A stretch of DNA of 64,000 bases. Origin: Duganella radicis. Its GTDB lineage: Bacteria; Pseudomonadota; Gammaproteobacteria; Burkholderiales; Burkholderiaceae_D. Positions 1-8,609 of the stretch are shown in pieces. The stretch's first letter is position 1, and the number at the start of each line of letters is the position of its first letter. The notes below the pieces were generated by a model, which saw only the letters and a list, made by a program, of their open reading frames with translations, was not told where the DNA came from and did not search any database. Made by a program: the position numbers and the translations under genes. Where the stretch lies: assembly GCF_009720825.1 (NCBI RefSeq), contig NZ_WNKY01000008.1:62001-126000 (forward strand), given 5' to 3'.

Positions 1-576
1 GCGCGGCGCCGTGCCGTCCAGCAGCGAGGGCAGCACGCGCCACAGGGCCTGCTCGGCCGCCACCTGCACCTTGCCGAACACTTCGTGCGCGGTGTCGTCC
101 GGCAGGATGGGCACTTCCATCTGCGAGACGATGGCGCCGGCGTCCGGCTTGACGGTCATCTCGTGCAGGGTCGCGCCGGTGACGGTGGCGCCATGCAGCA
201 CCGCCCAGTTGACCGGCGCGCGGCCGCGGAATTCCGGCAGCAGCGAGCCGTGCATATTGAAAGCGGGCGCCACCGCCAGCAGCTCGGCCGGCAGCATGTG
301 GCGGTAGTAGAAGCTGAACATCAGATCCGGCGCGATGGCCTGGACCTGGGCCAGCAGCTCGGGCGACCTGGCGTCGGCCGGGGTGATGTAGGGGATGCCC
401 TCGGCCTGGCATAGCGAAATCACCGACTCGAACCAGATGTTTTCGCTGGCGCTGTCCTCGTGGGTGACCACCAGCGCCACGTCCACGCCGCCGGCCAGCA
501 AGACCTTGAGGCAGCGCACGCCGACGTTGTGGTAGCCGAACACCACCGCGCGCTGGCGCGTATCGAAATCATTCAT
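1..576 (-). CDS. ArnA-type formyltransferase, C-terminus beyond window edge
   Basis: The first 192 residues are visible; the gene runs off the left edge. The protein matches the formyltransferase domain that uses 10-formyltetrahydrofolate to N-formylate UDP-4-amino-4-deoxyarabinose in the cytoplasm (the N-terminal half of ArnA). Visible hallmarks are the NMHGSLLPEFRG stretch at residues 107-118, giving catalytic Asn107 and His109, and Asp145 in VKPDAGA; these sit about five residues from the N102/H104/D140 triad of E. coli ArnA. The ATG overlaps the stop of the upstream glycosyltransferase as ATGA, so translation is coupled. Whether a decarboxylase domain is fused to it cannot be seen. A related sugar-nucleotide formyltransferase is the main alternative. 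Confidence 0.85.
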   Translation of the reverse strand, partial: MNDFDTRQRAVVFGYHNVGVRCLKVLLAGGVDVALVVTHEDSASENIWFESVISLCQAEGIPYITPADARSPELLAQVQAIAPDLMFSFYYRHMLPAELLAVAPAFNMHGSLLPEFRGRAPVNWAVLHGATVTGATLHEMTVKPDAGAIVSQMEVPILPDDTAHEVFGKVQVAAEQALWRVLPSLLDGTAPR

Positions 577-1592
577 GATGACCGGCCCACGGTGCGTTTT
601 TCCACGCCGGCCTGGACGCCGTCCAGCGCCTCGCCCGGTTTCTGCTGCAAGATGGTCTGCACCACGTAGCGCGGCCGCGCGCGCACTTGCTGGAAGATGC
701 GGCCCACGTATTCGCCCAGCAAACCGATGCCGAACAGGATCACGCCCATGAAGAAGAAGGTGATGGCAAACAGCGTGAACACGCCTTCCGCCTCGGCGCC
801 GAGGAACAGGCGGCGCACCAGCAGCACCACCACCAGCAGGCCGGAGATCAGCGACATCAGCATGCCCATCATGGAATAGAACTGCAAGGGCACCAGCGAG
901 AAGCCGGTGACCAGGTCGAAGTTCAGGCGGATCAGGCTGTACAGCGAGTATTTCGATTCGCCGGCCGAGCGCTCCTCGTGCTCGACGATGATCTCGGTCG
1001 GGTTGCGGGCGAAGCGGTAGGCCAGCGCCGGCACGAAGGTGTTCACTTCAGCGCACTGGTTGACCAGGTCGATCACATTGCGGCCGTAGGCGCGCAGCAT
1101 ATTGCCTTGGTCGGTGATCTTGATGTTGGTGATGCGTTCGCGCAGGCTGTTCATGGCCTTGGAGGCGTAGGTGCGCCAGGCCGAATCCTGGCGCTTGCGG
1201 CGGATTGAGCCGACGTAGTCGTAGCCCTCGCGCATCTTGGCCACCAGGTTGCCGATTTCTTCCGGCGGGTTTTGCAGGTCGGCGTCCAGCGTGATCATGA
1301 TCTCGCCGCGCGCCGCCTCAAAGCCGGCCAGGATGGCCATGTGCTGGCCGTAGTTACCGTTGAACAGCACCACGCGCGTGACGTCCGGGCGGGCGCGGAA
1401 CTGCTCGGCCAGGATGGACACCGAGTTGTCGCGGCTGCCGTCGTTGACGAACACGATCTCATAGCTGGTGCCCAGCTGGTCCAGCGCCGGATACAGGCGC
1501 GCGAACAGGGCGGCCAGGCCGGCTTGCTCGTTGTAGATCGGGATGACGACCGAAATTTCCGGCCTGGTCAGGGAAACAGTCATATCGGTCAT
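573..1592 (-). CDS. arnC: Glycosyltransferase family 2, ArnC-like undecaprenyl-phosphate transferase
   Basis: A 339-residue protein with an N-terminal GT-A domain (VVIPIYNEQ near residue 14, a FVNDGS motif, and the LDADLQNPPEE metal-binding segment) followed by two hydrophobic helices near the C-terminus. This is the layout of ArnC/DPM-type enzymes, which move a sugar from a nucleotide carrier to undecaprenyl phosphate at the inner membrane. The start at 1592 is chosen because its ATG overlaps the aminotransferase stop as ATGA; a second in-frame ATG lies three codons in. Between the ArnB-like and formyltransferase genes, the substrate is probably formyl-aminoarabinose. Symbol assigned by family and context. 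Confidence 0.88.
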   Translation of the reverse strand: MTDMTVSLTRPEISVVIPIYNEQAGLAALFARLYPALDQLGTSYEIVFVNDGSRDNSVSILAEQFRARPDVTRVVLFNGNYGQHMAILAGFEAARGEIMITLDADLQNPPEEIGNLVAKMREGYDYVGSIRRKRQDSAWRTYASKAMNSLRERITNIKITDQGNMLRAYGRNVIDLVNQCAEVNTFVPALAYRFARNPTEIIVEHEERSAGESKYSLYSLIRLNFDLVTGFSLVPLQFYSMMGMLMSLISGLLVVVLLVRRLFLGAEAEGVFTLFAITFFFMGVILFGIGLLGEYVGRIFQQVRARPRYVVQTILQQKPGEALDGVQAGVEKRTVGRSS

Positions 1593-2728
1593 TTGATCAG
1601 GATGGCTTTCACGGCGGCGACCGCGCGGTCGACGTCGGCGGTGGTCATGGCGTAGAACATCGGCAGCGTCACGGTCAGGCGGCCGATCTTTTCCGCCACC
1701 GGGAACATGCCCTCGCGGAAGCCGCGCTCGCGGTACATGGTGAACAAATGAATCGGCGCGTAGTGGTAGCCGGTGCCGATGTTGAAGCGTTCCTTCATGG
1801 CGTGCATGAAGTCGGCGCGGGTGGCCGGGCCGTGGTCCGGCAGGATGATCTGGAACAGGTGGTAGTTGCTGGAATCGAAGGCGGGCAGCGGCAGTTGCGC
1901 GCCCGACTGCGCCTCGAAGTCCGGGCCGAAGGCCTCGTAGTAGCGGCGCGCCAGCGCGCGGCGGTGGGCGGTGATCTGTTCGATGTTGGCGAACTGGCCC
2001 AGGCCGATGGCGGCCATGATGTCGCTCATATTGTATTTGCCGCCGAGGACGTCGACGTCGATGCCGTCGACGCCGCTGCGGGTCACGCCTTGCAGGCGGT
2101 ATTTCTCGGCCAGCTTGGCCTCTTCCTCGTTGTTCAGCACCAGCGCGCCGCCTTCGCCGGTGGTGATGTTCTTGTTGGCCTGGAAGCTGAACGAGATGAA
2201 GTCGCCGAAGGAGCCGATGCGCTTGCCTTGCCATTCCGAGCCGAAGGCCTGGGCCGCGTCTTCCACCACGCGCAAATTATGTTTTTTCGCGATCGCGTAC
2301 AGGCGGTCCATGTCGACCGGCAGGCCGGACAGGTAGACCGGGATGATGGCCTTGGTGCGCGGGGTGATGGCCGCTTCCAGCTTGTCGAGGTCGATGTTGC
2401 GGGTGCGCGGGTCGATGTCGGCGAACACCGGCGTGGCGCCCACCTCGATGATGACGTTGGCGGTGGCCACCCACGACACCGGCGTGGTGATCACCTCGTC
2501 GCCGGGGCCGATGCCGGCGATGCGCAGCGCGATTTCCATGGTGCAGGTACCGGAATTGAAGGTGCGCACCGGACGGCCGCCGAAGTATTCCGACAGCCGG
2601 GCTTCAAACGCCGCCACTTTGGGGCCGCTGGTGATCCAGCCCGAACGCAGGACTTCGCCCACGGCGGTGATGGTGGCCTCGTCTATCGTAGGCTTGGAAA
2701 AGGGCAGGAAGGGCAGGTCAGCACTCAT
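1589..2728 (-). CDS. arnB: DegT/DnrJ/EryC1 aminotransferase, ArnB-like
   Basis: A 379-residue PLP-dependent sugar aminotransferase. The cofactor lysine is Lys186 in FQANKNITTGEGG, closely matching the ArnB signature, and EDAAQA at 156-161 supplies the Asp and Gln that hold the PLP ring. ArnB converts UDP-4-ketopentose to UDP-4-amino-4-deoxyarabinose using glutamate. Length equals that of typical ArnB. The gene lies 62 bases downstream of the ArnE-like gene and its stop overlaps the next start, so it is part of the same operon. Another UDP-4-ketosugar could be the substrate, but the presence of ArnT makes aminoarabinose most likely. Confidence 0.9.
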   Translation of the reverse strand: MSADLPFLPFSKPTIDEATITAVGEVLRSGWITSGPKVAAFEARLSEYFGGRPVRTFNSGTCTMEIALRIAGIGPGDEVITTPVSWVATANVIIEVGATPVFADIDPRTRNIDLDKLEAAITPRTKAIIPVYLSGLPVDMDRLYAIAKKHNLRVVEDAAQAFGSEWQGKRIGSFGDFISFSFQANKNITTGEGGALVLNNEEEAKLAEKYRLQGVTRSGVDGIDVDVLGGKYNMSDIMAAIGLGQFANIEQITAHRRALARRYYEAFGPDFEAQSGAQLPLPAFDSSNYHLFQIILPDHGPATRADFMHAMKERFNIGTGYHYAPIHLFTMYRERGFREGMFPVAEKIGRLTVTLPMFYAMTTADVDRAVAAVKAILIK

Positions 2729-2790
2729 GAGGTGGTTAGCTCGTTATGGTAGTTTTATATAAACGTATGGCCGCAATTCTAAATTGTTCG

Positions 2791-3162
2791 TCAGGTCCGC
2801 GCCAGCCACGCTACCCCAATCAGGATGACGAAAATGGCAAGCAGGCGTTGCATCGACAGCGCCTCGCCGAACAGATACCAGGCGCCGATGGCGGTCACCA
2901 CGTAGCCCAGCGACAGCATCGGATAAGCCACGGAAACATCGACCCGCGACAGCGCGATAATCCACAGCACCACCGACAGTACATAGCAAGCGAGCCCGCC
3001 AATAATGGGCAACTGGCTTGCAACACGCCAGCCGACGCTGAACAGATTGCTCAAGCTCAGGTGGATTTCGCCGACGTTGCGGGCGCCAGCCTTGAGCAGC
3101 AGCTGGGCCACGGCGTTCAGCAGCACGCCGGACACGATGAAGCTAAAAGTTGCGATATTCAT
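2791..3162 (-). CDS. ArnE/ArnF-like small EamA/SMR-type membrane protein
   Basis: A 123-residue protein made almost entirely of four hydrophobic helices, with a GVLLNAVAQLLLKAG opening typical of the EamA/SMR fold. In Arn systems ArnE and ArnF together flip undecaprenyl-phosphate aminoarabinose across the inner membrane. Only one such gene is present here, so it may act as a homodimer or with a partner encoded elsewhere. It starts 18 bases after the ArnT stop, within the operon. The ATG at 3162 gives a first helix beginning at residue 4. A small multidrug exporter is the alternative but context argues against it. Confidence 0.82.
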   Translation of the reverse strand: MNIATFSFIVSGVLLNAVAQLLLKAGARNVGEIHLSLSNLFSVGWRVASQLPIIGGLACYVLSVVLWIIALSRVDVSVAYPMLSLGYVVTAIGAWYLFGEALSMQRLLAIFVILIGVAWLART

Positions 3163-3180
3163 TGTTTGTGGTTTTGTTCA

Positions 3181-4836
3181 TTACAGATTGGTAATGACGA
3201 GGCGGCGGGTGTCTTCGGCCACCACGCGCATGCGGATGCCGCGCGCCTTGAGCTCGTCGTGGGCTTGCTGGTCGAGGATGGCCATGGCCTTGGTATTCCG
3301 CGCGCTCAGCTGGTTCCATTGGTCGACGAAGCCCTGCATATTCAGCGACAGCTGCGGCTGCTGGCGCAGGCCGAAGGTGAATTCGTCCCAGTAATCGACC
3401 AGGATGACGGTGCGTCGCAGGTAGAAGGTCATCGACTGTTCGTAGGTGCCGACCGAGTAGATGCGGGTGTCGGGCTGGAGCTCGGGCGCCATTTTCAGCG
3501 CCAGCGCCTTGCCGGCCCGCATATTGCCGTAGGGCTCGAAGCCGGTCAGGATCAGTTGCACCGAGATGAAGCCGGCGATGGCCAGCGTCAGCACGGTCAG
3601 GTCGCGCCGCAGCTGGCGCGCGTGCAGCAGGGCCAGCGCGCCGCCGGCGGCGGCCACGATGGCGGCGGTCAGCACCCATGGCTGGTAGGCCTCCAGCAGG
3701 GCGCGCTCGTCCGGATGGCGCACCGCCATCTCCACCATTTGCGGCACGGCGACCAAGCCGCCCACGCCCACCAGCAGCAGCAGACCGGCGGCCAGCATGC
3801 GGTTCAGGCGGCTGGCGTGCTCCAGATAGGTGGCGCTCAGCATGGCCATGGCCGGGAACACCGGCAGGATGTAGCCCGGCAGCTTGGAGCTGGAGTAGCT
3901 GAAGAAGAAGGTGATGAACACGGCCCAGATTACCAGCATCAGTTTGGGCTGGAACACCCCCGGCGCGCGCCGGACACCGTTGAACAGGGCCTGCGGCGCC
4001 ACGCCCAGCCACGGCATCAGGCCGGGCAGCAGCATCAGCAGGAAGTAGTACCACGGGCCTTCGCGGTGGTGGGTCTTGAGGAAGAAGCGTTCCCAGTGCT
4101 CGTGGATGAAGAAGAAGTGCGGCTGCTCCGGGTTTTTCAGGCCGACCAGCACGAACCATGGCGTGGCGATGGCGAAGAACAGCAGCAGGCCCTTGCCCAG
4201 GTGCAGGCGCGTCCAGATGGCGAAGTCGCGCGATAGCAGGCTGTACAGGGTCAGCACGGCACCCGGCAGCACCAGCCCGATCAGGCCCTTGGCCAGCACC
4301 GCCAGCGCCATGCCGGCCCAACACAGCAGCATCCAGTTGCGCTGTTCGGCCGGCGTGGCGCCGTCGCGCTGGGCGATCAGCATGGCGCACAGGGCGATGG
4401 TCATCATGCCGGACAAGCTCATGTCCAGCGAGTTGATCTGGCCGGAGGCCACCCAGAACAGGCTGGAGCCGAGCGCCAGCGCGGCGTAGAAGCCGGCGCG
4501 CGCGCCGAACACGCGGCTGGCCGCGTAGCCGGTGAAGATCACGCCGCCCAGGCCGCACAGGCCGGTCCACAGGCGCGCCTGCCATTCGCCGTAGCCGAAC
4601 AGGCCGAACGACAGGGCGTTCATCCAGGTTTGCAGCGGCGGCTTCTCAAAGTACTTGATGCCGTTCAGGCGGGTGGTGATCCAGTCGCCGGTGGCCCACA
4701 TTTCGCGCGCCATTTCGGCATAGCGGCCCTCGTCGGGCGGCACCAGCGTGCGGATGCCCAGCGCGTACAACCAGACGACGGCAAACGCCGCCAACAGTCC
4801 CCAAACGAATTTTTTCGAGTTATACAGGTCGTTCAT
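3181..4836 (-). CDS. arnT: ArnT-like lipid A aminoarabinose transferase (GT83)
   Basis: A 551-residue integral membrane glycosyltransferase with about a dozen hydrophobic segments. The PDEGRYAEMAREM segment near residue 34 is the acidic loop typical of the PMT/ArnT family, and NSLDMSLSG further on is a second conserved periplasmic-loop motif. ArnT transfers aminoarabinose from the undecaprenyl carrier to lipid A phosphates on the periplasmic face, which lowers binding of cationic peptides. Length matches E. coli ArnT. Its ATG overlaps the last base of the Mth938-like gene stop (TGATG), so it is coupled to that gene, and it is followed after 18 bases by the ArnE-like gene. Confidence 0.9.
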   Translation of the reverse strand: MNDLYNSKKFVWGLLAAFAVVWLYALGIRTLVPPDEGRYAEMAREMWATGDWITTRLNGIKYFEKPPLQTWMNALSFGLFGYGEWQARLWTGLCGLGGVIFTGYAASRVFGARAGFYAALALGSSLFWVASGQINSLDMSLSGMMTIALCAMLIAQRDGATPAEQRNWMLLCWAGMALAVLAKGLIGLVLPGAVLTLYSLLSRDFAIWTRLHLGKGLLLFFAIATPWFVLVGLKNPEQPHFFFIHEHWERFFLKTHHREGPWYYFLLMLLPGLMPWLGVAPQALFNGVRRAPGVFQPKLMLVIWAVFITFFFSYSSSKLPGYILPVFPAMAMLSATYLEHASRLNRMLAAGLLLLVGVGGLVAVPQMVEMAVRHPDERALLEAYQPWVLTAAIVAAAGGALALLHARQLRRDLTVLTLAIAGFISVQLILTGFEPYGNMRAGKALALKMAPELQPDTRIYSVGTYEQSMTFYLRRTVILVDYWDEFTFGLRQQPQLSLNMQGFVDQWNQLSARNTKAMAILDQQAHDELKARGIRMRVVAEDTRRLVITNL

Positions 4837-5228
4837 CAGGCGGTTTTGCCCTCGTCGGCGTCGATCACCAGGGCCAGCGTGACTTTGCGGCCCTCTCCCA
4901 TCAGGATGTTGTAGGTACGGCAGGCGGCCTGGCTATCCATGCATTCCACGCCGATGCGGCGCATGGTCAGGGCGGCCGTCAGCTTCGGGTGGATGAAGCG
5001 CTGGCGCGCACCAGTGCCGAGGATGACCACGTCCGGGCTGTCGGCGCCGATCAGGTCGAAATGCTGGGCGGTGATCGATTCAAAGTTGGGCACGTTCCAG
5101 GGGCGCGGCGGCGTTTCCGGCAGCACAATCAGACTGTAGTTGTAGCGTTCGGCGTTGATTTCCACGCCGGTTTCATCGTAGCCGGTCACGGTCTGGTATT
5201 TTTGGGTATCGCTTTGGTGGAGCTTCAT
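4836..5228 (-). CDS. Mth938-like domain protein (DUF498/NDUFAF3 family)
   Basis: A 130-residue soluble protein of the Mth938/NDUFAF3 fold: an N-terminal strand region, the central DVVILGTGARQRFIHP signature near residues 67-82, and a C-terminal MRRIGVECMDSQAACRTYNIL segment in which residues are assigned to a recurring AxRTYNxL motif. The family is found widely in proteobacteria, often beside secretion or membrane genes, and its bacterial function is not established. It is the first gene of the lipid A operon, one base overlapping arnT. The ATG at 5228 gives the usual length. Whether it works with ArnT or merely shares the promoter cannot be told. Confidence 0.85.
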   Translation of the reverse strand: MKLHQSDTQKYQTVTGYDETGVEINAERYNYSLIVLPETPPRPWNVPNFESITAQHFDLIGADSPDVVILGTGARQRFIHPKLTAALTMRRIGVECMDSQAACRTYNILMGEGRKVTLALVIDADEGKTA

Positions 5229-5414
5229 GGCGTAAATCGCGGATTTTAAACGGCAAAAGAAGCATCATTGTAGCGTTTTCAAGGGGGCTTCGGCCTGAAA
5301 GGTTGATTAAATCTGAGCCTTTCGGCAGAATGGTTCTTTTCGCATTGCAGCACGGGCCGGCTTGGGCGTTTTGGCAGGTCAGGGAAGTTTGCCTTACATA
5401 AACAGGATTTTATT

Positions 5415-6647
5415 TTGCGACCGATTCAAAAATCGAACAAACTGGCGGAAGTCTGCTACGAGATCCGCGGCCCGGTGCCGGAAAAAGCCCGGCAAATGGA
5501 GGAAGAGGGCCACAAGATCACGAAGTTGAACATCGGCAACTTGGCCGTGTTCGGCTTCGATCCGCCGGACGAGATCGTGCAGGACATGAAGATCAACCTG
5601 TCCAACGCGGCCGGCTACACCGATTCCAAGGGCATGTTCGCGCCGCGCAAGGCGGTGATGCACTACACCCAGGGCAAGAATATCCGCGGCGTCAACATCG
5701 ACGATATCTACCTTGGCAATGGCGCCTCGGAACTGATCGTGATGTCGATGAACGCGCTGCTCAACAACGGCGACGAGGTGTTGGTGCCGGCGCCCGACTA
5801 TCCGCTGTGGACGGCGGCGGTGTCGCTGTCGGGCGGCAAGCCGGTGCATTACGTCTGCGACGAGCAGCAGGACTGGTTCCCGGACATCGAGGACATGCGC
5901 GGCAAGATCACGCCGAACACGCGCGCCATCGTGGTGATCAACCCCAACAACCCGACCGGCGCGCTGTACCCGGTCGAGCTGCTGCTGCAAATCGTCGAGC
6001 TGGCGCGCCAGCATCAGCTGATCATCTACGCCGATGAAATCTACGACAAGGTGCTGTACGACGGCGCCCAGCACGTGTCGATCGCCTCGCTGGCGGACGA
6101 CGTGCTGTTCGTGACCTTCAACGGCCTGTCGAAAAATTACCGCGCCTGCGGCTACCGTTCCGGCTGGATGGTGGTGTCGGGCGAAAAATCGCACGCAAAA
6201 GATTACATCGAGGGTCTCAACATGCTGGCCTCGATGCGCTTGTGCGCCAACGCACCGGGGCAGTTTGCGATCCAGACTGCGCTCGGCGGCTACCAGTCGA
6301 TCGACGACCTGGTGGGCCCGGGCGGGCGCCTGTTGAAGCAACGCGATCTGGCCTACAAGCTGCTGACCGAGATTCCGGGCGTCACTTGTGTCAAGCCGAA
6401 AGCGGCGCTGTACATGTTCCCGCGTCTCGATCCGAAGATCTATCCGATCGCGGATGACCAGCAGTTTGCCTATGAGCTGCTGGCCGAAACCAAAGTGCTG
6501 ATCGTCCAGGGGAGCGGCTTCAACTGGATCGCGCCGGATCACTTCCGCGTCGTGTTCTTGCCGAACTCGGACGATATGGTGGAAGCCTTCGGCCGCATGG
6601 CCAAATTCATGGAAAGCTACCGCAAGCGTCACGGCGCCAGCTTCTAA
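5415..6647 (+). CDS. alaA: Alanine aminotransferase, AlaA-type (PLP fold I)
   Basis: A 410-residue class I/II aminotransferase. Lys240 in FNGLSKNYRACGYRSGWM is the PLP lysine, Asp207 (YADEIYD) contacts the pyridine nitrogen, and NPNNPTG lies at 176-182. The N-terminal sequence MRPIQKSNKLAEVCYEIRGP matches the AlaA family exactly at its usual start, which here is a TTG codon with an AGGA eight bases before it. AlaA makes alanine from pyruvate and glutamate. It lies 22 bases before the homoserine dehydrogenase gene, a common betaproteobacterial pairing, so the two are likely co-transcribed. The TTG start should lower translation. Confidence 0.93.
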   Translation: MRPIQKSNKLAEVCYEIRGPVPEKARQMEEEGHKITKLNIGNLAVFGFDPPDEIVQDMKINLSNAAGYTDSKGMFAPRKAVMHYTQGKNIRGVNIDDIYLGNGASELIVMSMNALLNNGDEVLVPAPDYPLWTAAVSLSGGKPVHYVCDEQQDWFPDIEDMRGKITPNTRAIVVINPNNPTGALYPVELLLQIVELARQHQLIIYADEIYDKVLYDGAQHVSIASLADDVLFVTFNGLSKNYRACGYRSGWMVVSGEKSHAKDYIEGLNMLASMRLCANAPGQFAIQTALGGYQSIDDLVGPGGRLLKQRDLAYKLLTEIPGVTCVKPKAALYMFPRLDPKIYPIADDQQFAYELLAETKVLIVQGSGFNWIAPDHFRVVFLPNSDDMVEAFGRMAKFMESYRKRHGASF

Positions 6648-6669
6648 GTCAGATCTCTGGAAACACATT

Positions 6670-7992
6670 ATGAAACCAATCAAAGTAGGCTTGTTAGGCG
6701 TCGGCAATGTCGGCGGTGGTACGTTCGACGTGCTGGCACGTAATCAGGAAGAAATCCGCCGCCGCGCCGGCCGCAGCATCGAGGTGGTGGCGGTCTCGGC
6801 CCGCAACCTGGAGCGCGCCAGGACGCGCACCGGCGGCAAGGTGGCCGTGGTGGCCAACCCGATGGACATCGTCAACAACCCGGACATCGAGATCGTCGTC
6901 GAGCTGATCGGCGGCTACGACCAGGCGCGCGAGCTGGTGCTGAAGGCGATTGAGAACGGCAAGCACGTGGTCACCGCCAACAAGGCGCTGCTGGCCGTGC
7001 ATGGCAATGAAATCTTCGCCGCCGCCCAGGCCAAGGGCGTGATGGTGGCGTTCGAGGCGGCCGTGGCCGGCGGCATCCCGATCATCAAGGCGCTGCGCGA
7101 AGGCCTGACCGCCAACCGCATCGACTGGCTGGCCGGCATCATCAACGGCACCACCAACTTCATCCTGTCCGAGATGCGCGACAAGGGCCTGGACTTCGCC
7201 ACCGTGCTCAAGCAGGCGCAGGAACTGGGCTACGCCGAGGCCGACCCGACCTTCGACATCGAAGGCGTGGACGCGGCGCACAAGGCCACCATCCTGGCCG
7301 CGATCGCCTTCGGCATTCCGGTGCAGTTCGACAAGGCCCACGTGGAAGGCATTTCCAAGCTGGCCGCGGTGGACATCAAGTATGCTGAACAGCTGGGCTA
7401 CCGCATCAAGCTGCTGGGCATCGCCAAGCGCGCCAAGGTCAACGGCAAGGAAGGCGTGGAGCTGCGCGTGCATCCGACCCTGATTCCCTCCAGGCGCCTG
7501 ATCGCCAACGTGGAAGGCGCCATGAACGCGGTGCTGGTGCAGGGCGACGCCGTCGGCGCCACGCTGTACTACGGCAAGGGCGCCGGCGCCGAGCCGACCG
7601 CCTCGGCCGTGATTGCCGACCTGGTCGACATCACCCGCCTGGCCACCGCCGATGCCGAGCACCGCGTGCCGCACCTGGCGTTCCAGCCGAACGAGCTGAC
7701 CGATATCGAAATCCTGCCGATGTCGGAAGTGACCACCAGCTACTACCTGCGCATGAACGTGAGCGACCAGCCGGGCGTGCTGGCCGACCTGACCCGCATC
7801 CTGGCCGACGCCGGCATCTCGATCGACGCCATGCTGCAAAAGGAGCCGGCCGACGGCGAGACCCGCACCGACATCATCTTCCTGACCCACCAGACCCAGG
7901 AGAAGCAGGTGACGGCGGCCATCGCCAAGATGGAAGGGCTGTCGACGGTGTGCGGCAGCGTCACCAAGATCCGTCTGGAAAACCTGAGCTAA
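6670..7992 (+). CDS. hom: Homoserine dehydrogenase
   Basis: A 440-residue monofunctional homoserine dehydrogenase that reduces aspartate semialdehyde to homoserine for threonine and methionine synthesis. An N-terminal Rossmann motif (LLGVGNVGGGT, residues 8-18) is followed by the catalytic domain with NGTTNFIL and the DIEGVDAAHK active-site segment, and a C-terminal ACT domain begins near residue 350 (YYLRMNVSDQPGVLADLTRIL), the usual site of threonine feedback. Length is normal. It follows alaA by 22 bases. The threonine synthase gene that often follows hom in related bacteria is absent; the next gene is on the opposite strand. Confidence 0.95.
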   Translation: MKPIKVGLLGVGNVGGGTFDVLARNQEEIRRRAGRSIEVVAVSARNLERARTRTGGKVAVVANPMDIVNNPDIEIVVELIGGYDQARELVLKAIENGKHVVTANKALLAVHGNEIFAAAQAKGVMVAFEAAVAGGIPIIKALREGLTANRIDWLAGIINGTTNFILSEMRDKGLDFATVLKQAQELGYAEADPTFDIEGVDAAHKATILAAIAFGIPVQFDKAHVEGISKLAAVDIKYAEQLGYRIKLLGIAKRAKVNGKEGVELRVHPTLIPSRRLIANVEGAMNAVLVQGDAVGATLYYGKGAGAEPTASAVIADLVDITRLATADAEHRVPHLAFQPNELTDIEILPMSEVTTSYYLRMNVSDQPGVLADLTRILADAGISIDAMLQKEPADGETRTDIIFLTHQTQEKQVTAAIAKMEGLSTVCGSVTKIRLENLS

Positions 7993-7998
7993 ACCCAC

Positions 7999-8035
7999 AA
8001 AAAAAAACCGGACAGTGTCTACGCACACTGTCCGG
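7999..8035 (-). terminator. Intrinsic terminator of the BON-domain gene
   Basis: An 11-bp perfect stem (8008-8018 with 8025-8035, six-base loop) is followed on the minus strand by nine T residues (the A-run at 7999-8007). It lies 64 bases past the stop of the BON gene at 8099. On the plus strand there is no T-run, so it would stop minus-strand transcripts and only weakly affect hom readthrough. Confidence 0.88.
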
Positions 8036-8098
8036 GAAAAAGGGGTTACGGGCAGTTACTCCTATTAACGCCCGGGATACTTCTACAGCGGGTACCGC

Positions 8099-8425
8099 TT
8101 ACTTCGAAGCGACGGTCAGTTCGCTTTTTACTTCCTTCACACCTGGCACTGCCGACGCCACCTGGATAGCCTTGGTGCCGATGTCGGTGTTGGCCACGGT
8201 GCCGCTCAGCGTGACCACGCCATCGGCCGTGGTGACGCCAATCTGTTTTTGATCAGCCAGCGAAGCCTTGATCTTGCTGGTAATAGCCTCGTCATTGGTA
8301 GCGGTGCCGGTTTTGGCTGCGCCAGCCAGTGCGCCTTCCTGTTGCGCATAGGCGGTGCCGGTCACGGCAGCGGCGCCCAGGGCAGCGGCAACCATCAGGC
8401 GGGCGATCAGTTTGTTAGTCATCAT
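8099..8425 (-). CDS. Periplasmic BON-domain protein (OsmY-like)
   Basis: A 108-residue protein with a cleavable signal peptide (about residues 1-28, ending TAYAQQ) and a single BON domain from about residue 43 (NDEAITSKIKASL, then GVTTADGVVTLSGTV and a C-terminal VPGVKEVKSEL). BON domains bind phospholipid and occur in envelope-stress proteins such as OsmY. Two ATG codons open the gene; AGGAAG eight to eleven bases upstream fits either. A sigma-54 promoter lies at 8482-8497 and an enhancer-type site at 8592-8609, next to the sigma-54 activator gene glrR, which points to direct control by that activator. A terminator follows. Confidence 0.9.
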   Translation of the reverse strand: MMTNKLIARLMVAAALGAAAVTGTAYAQQEGALAGAAKTGTATNDEAITSKIKASLADQKQIGVTTADGVVTLSGTVANTDIGTKAIQVASAVPGVKEVKSELTVASK

Positions 8426-8481
8426 GATTTGCTTCCTTTATCGAGTTTGAGGATAAAACGTCTGGGACGTACCCAACTCTT

Positions 8482-8497
8482 TGCAAACCCCGTGCCA
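8482..8497 (-). promoter_or_regulatory. Sigma-54 promoter of the BON-domain gene
   Basis: Read on the minus strand, TGGCAC, five bases, TTGCA: an exact match to the -24/-12 consensus of RpoN. The -24 element is at 8492-8497 and the -12 element at 8482-8486, which places the transcript start near 8471 and gives a leader of about 45 bases before the ATG at 8425. Confidence 0.85.
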
Positions 8498-8591
8498 GCT
8501 CTTATTTTTACTTTAAATTCAAAGACTTGGATATATTTTTCTAATGGGAAATCACGACATCGTGAAGTTTTCGGCCATATTGCCGGGAATT

Positions 8592-8609
8592 TGTCGGGAA
8601 ACGGCGACA
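8592..8609. promoter_or_regulatory. Candidate GlrR enhancer site (TGTC-N10-GACA)
   Basis: A TGTC-N10-GACA palindrome, the consensus reported for E. coli GlrR, lies about 95-115 bases upstream of the -24 element, the normal distance for a sigma-54 activator. A second, half-degenerate copy at 8542-8559 (TAAT-N10-GACA) shares the GGGAAA core, exactly 50 bases away, so both would face the same side of the helix. Confidence 0.7.

Noticed and set aside
8008..8035. The hairpin as terminator of hom.
   Set aside because: On the plus strand no T-run follows; the T-run is on the minus strand, so it belongs to the BON gene.
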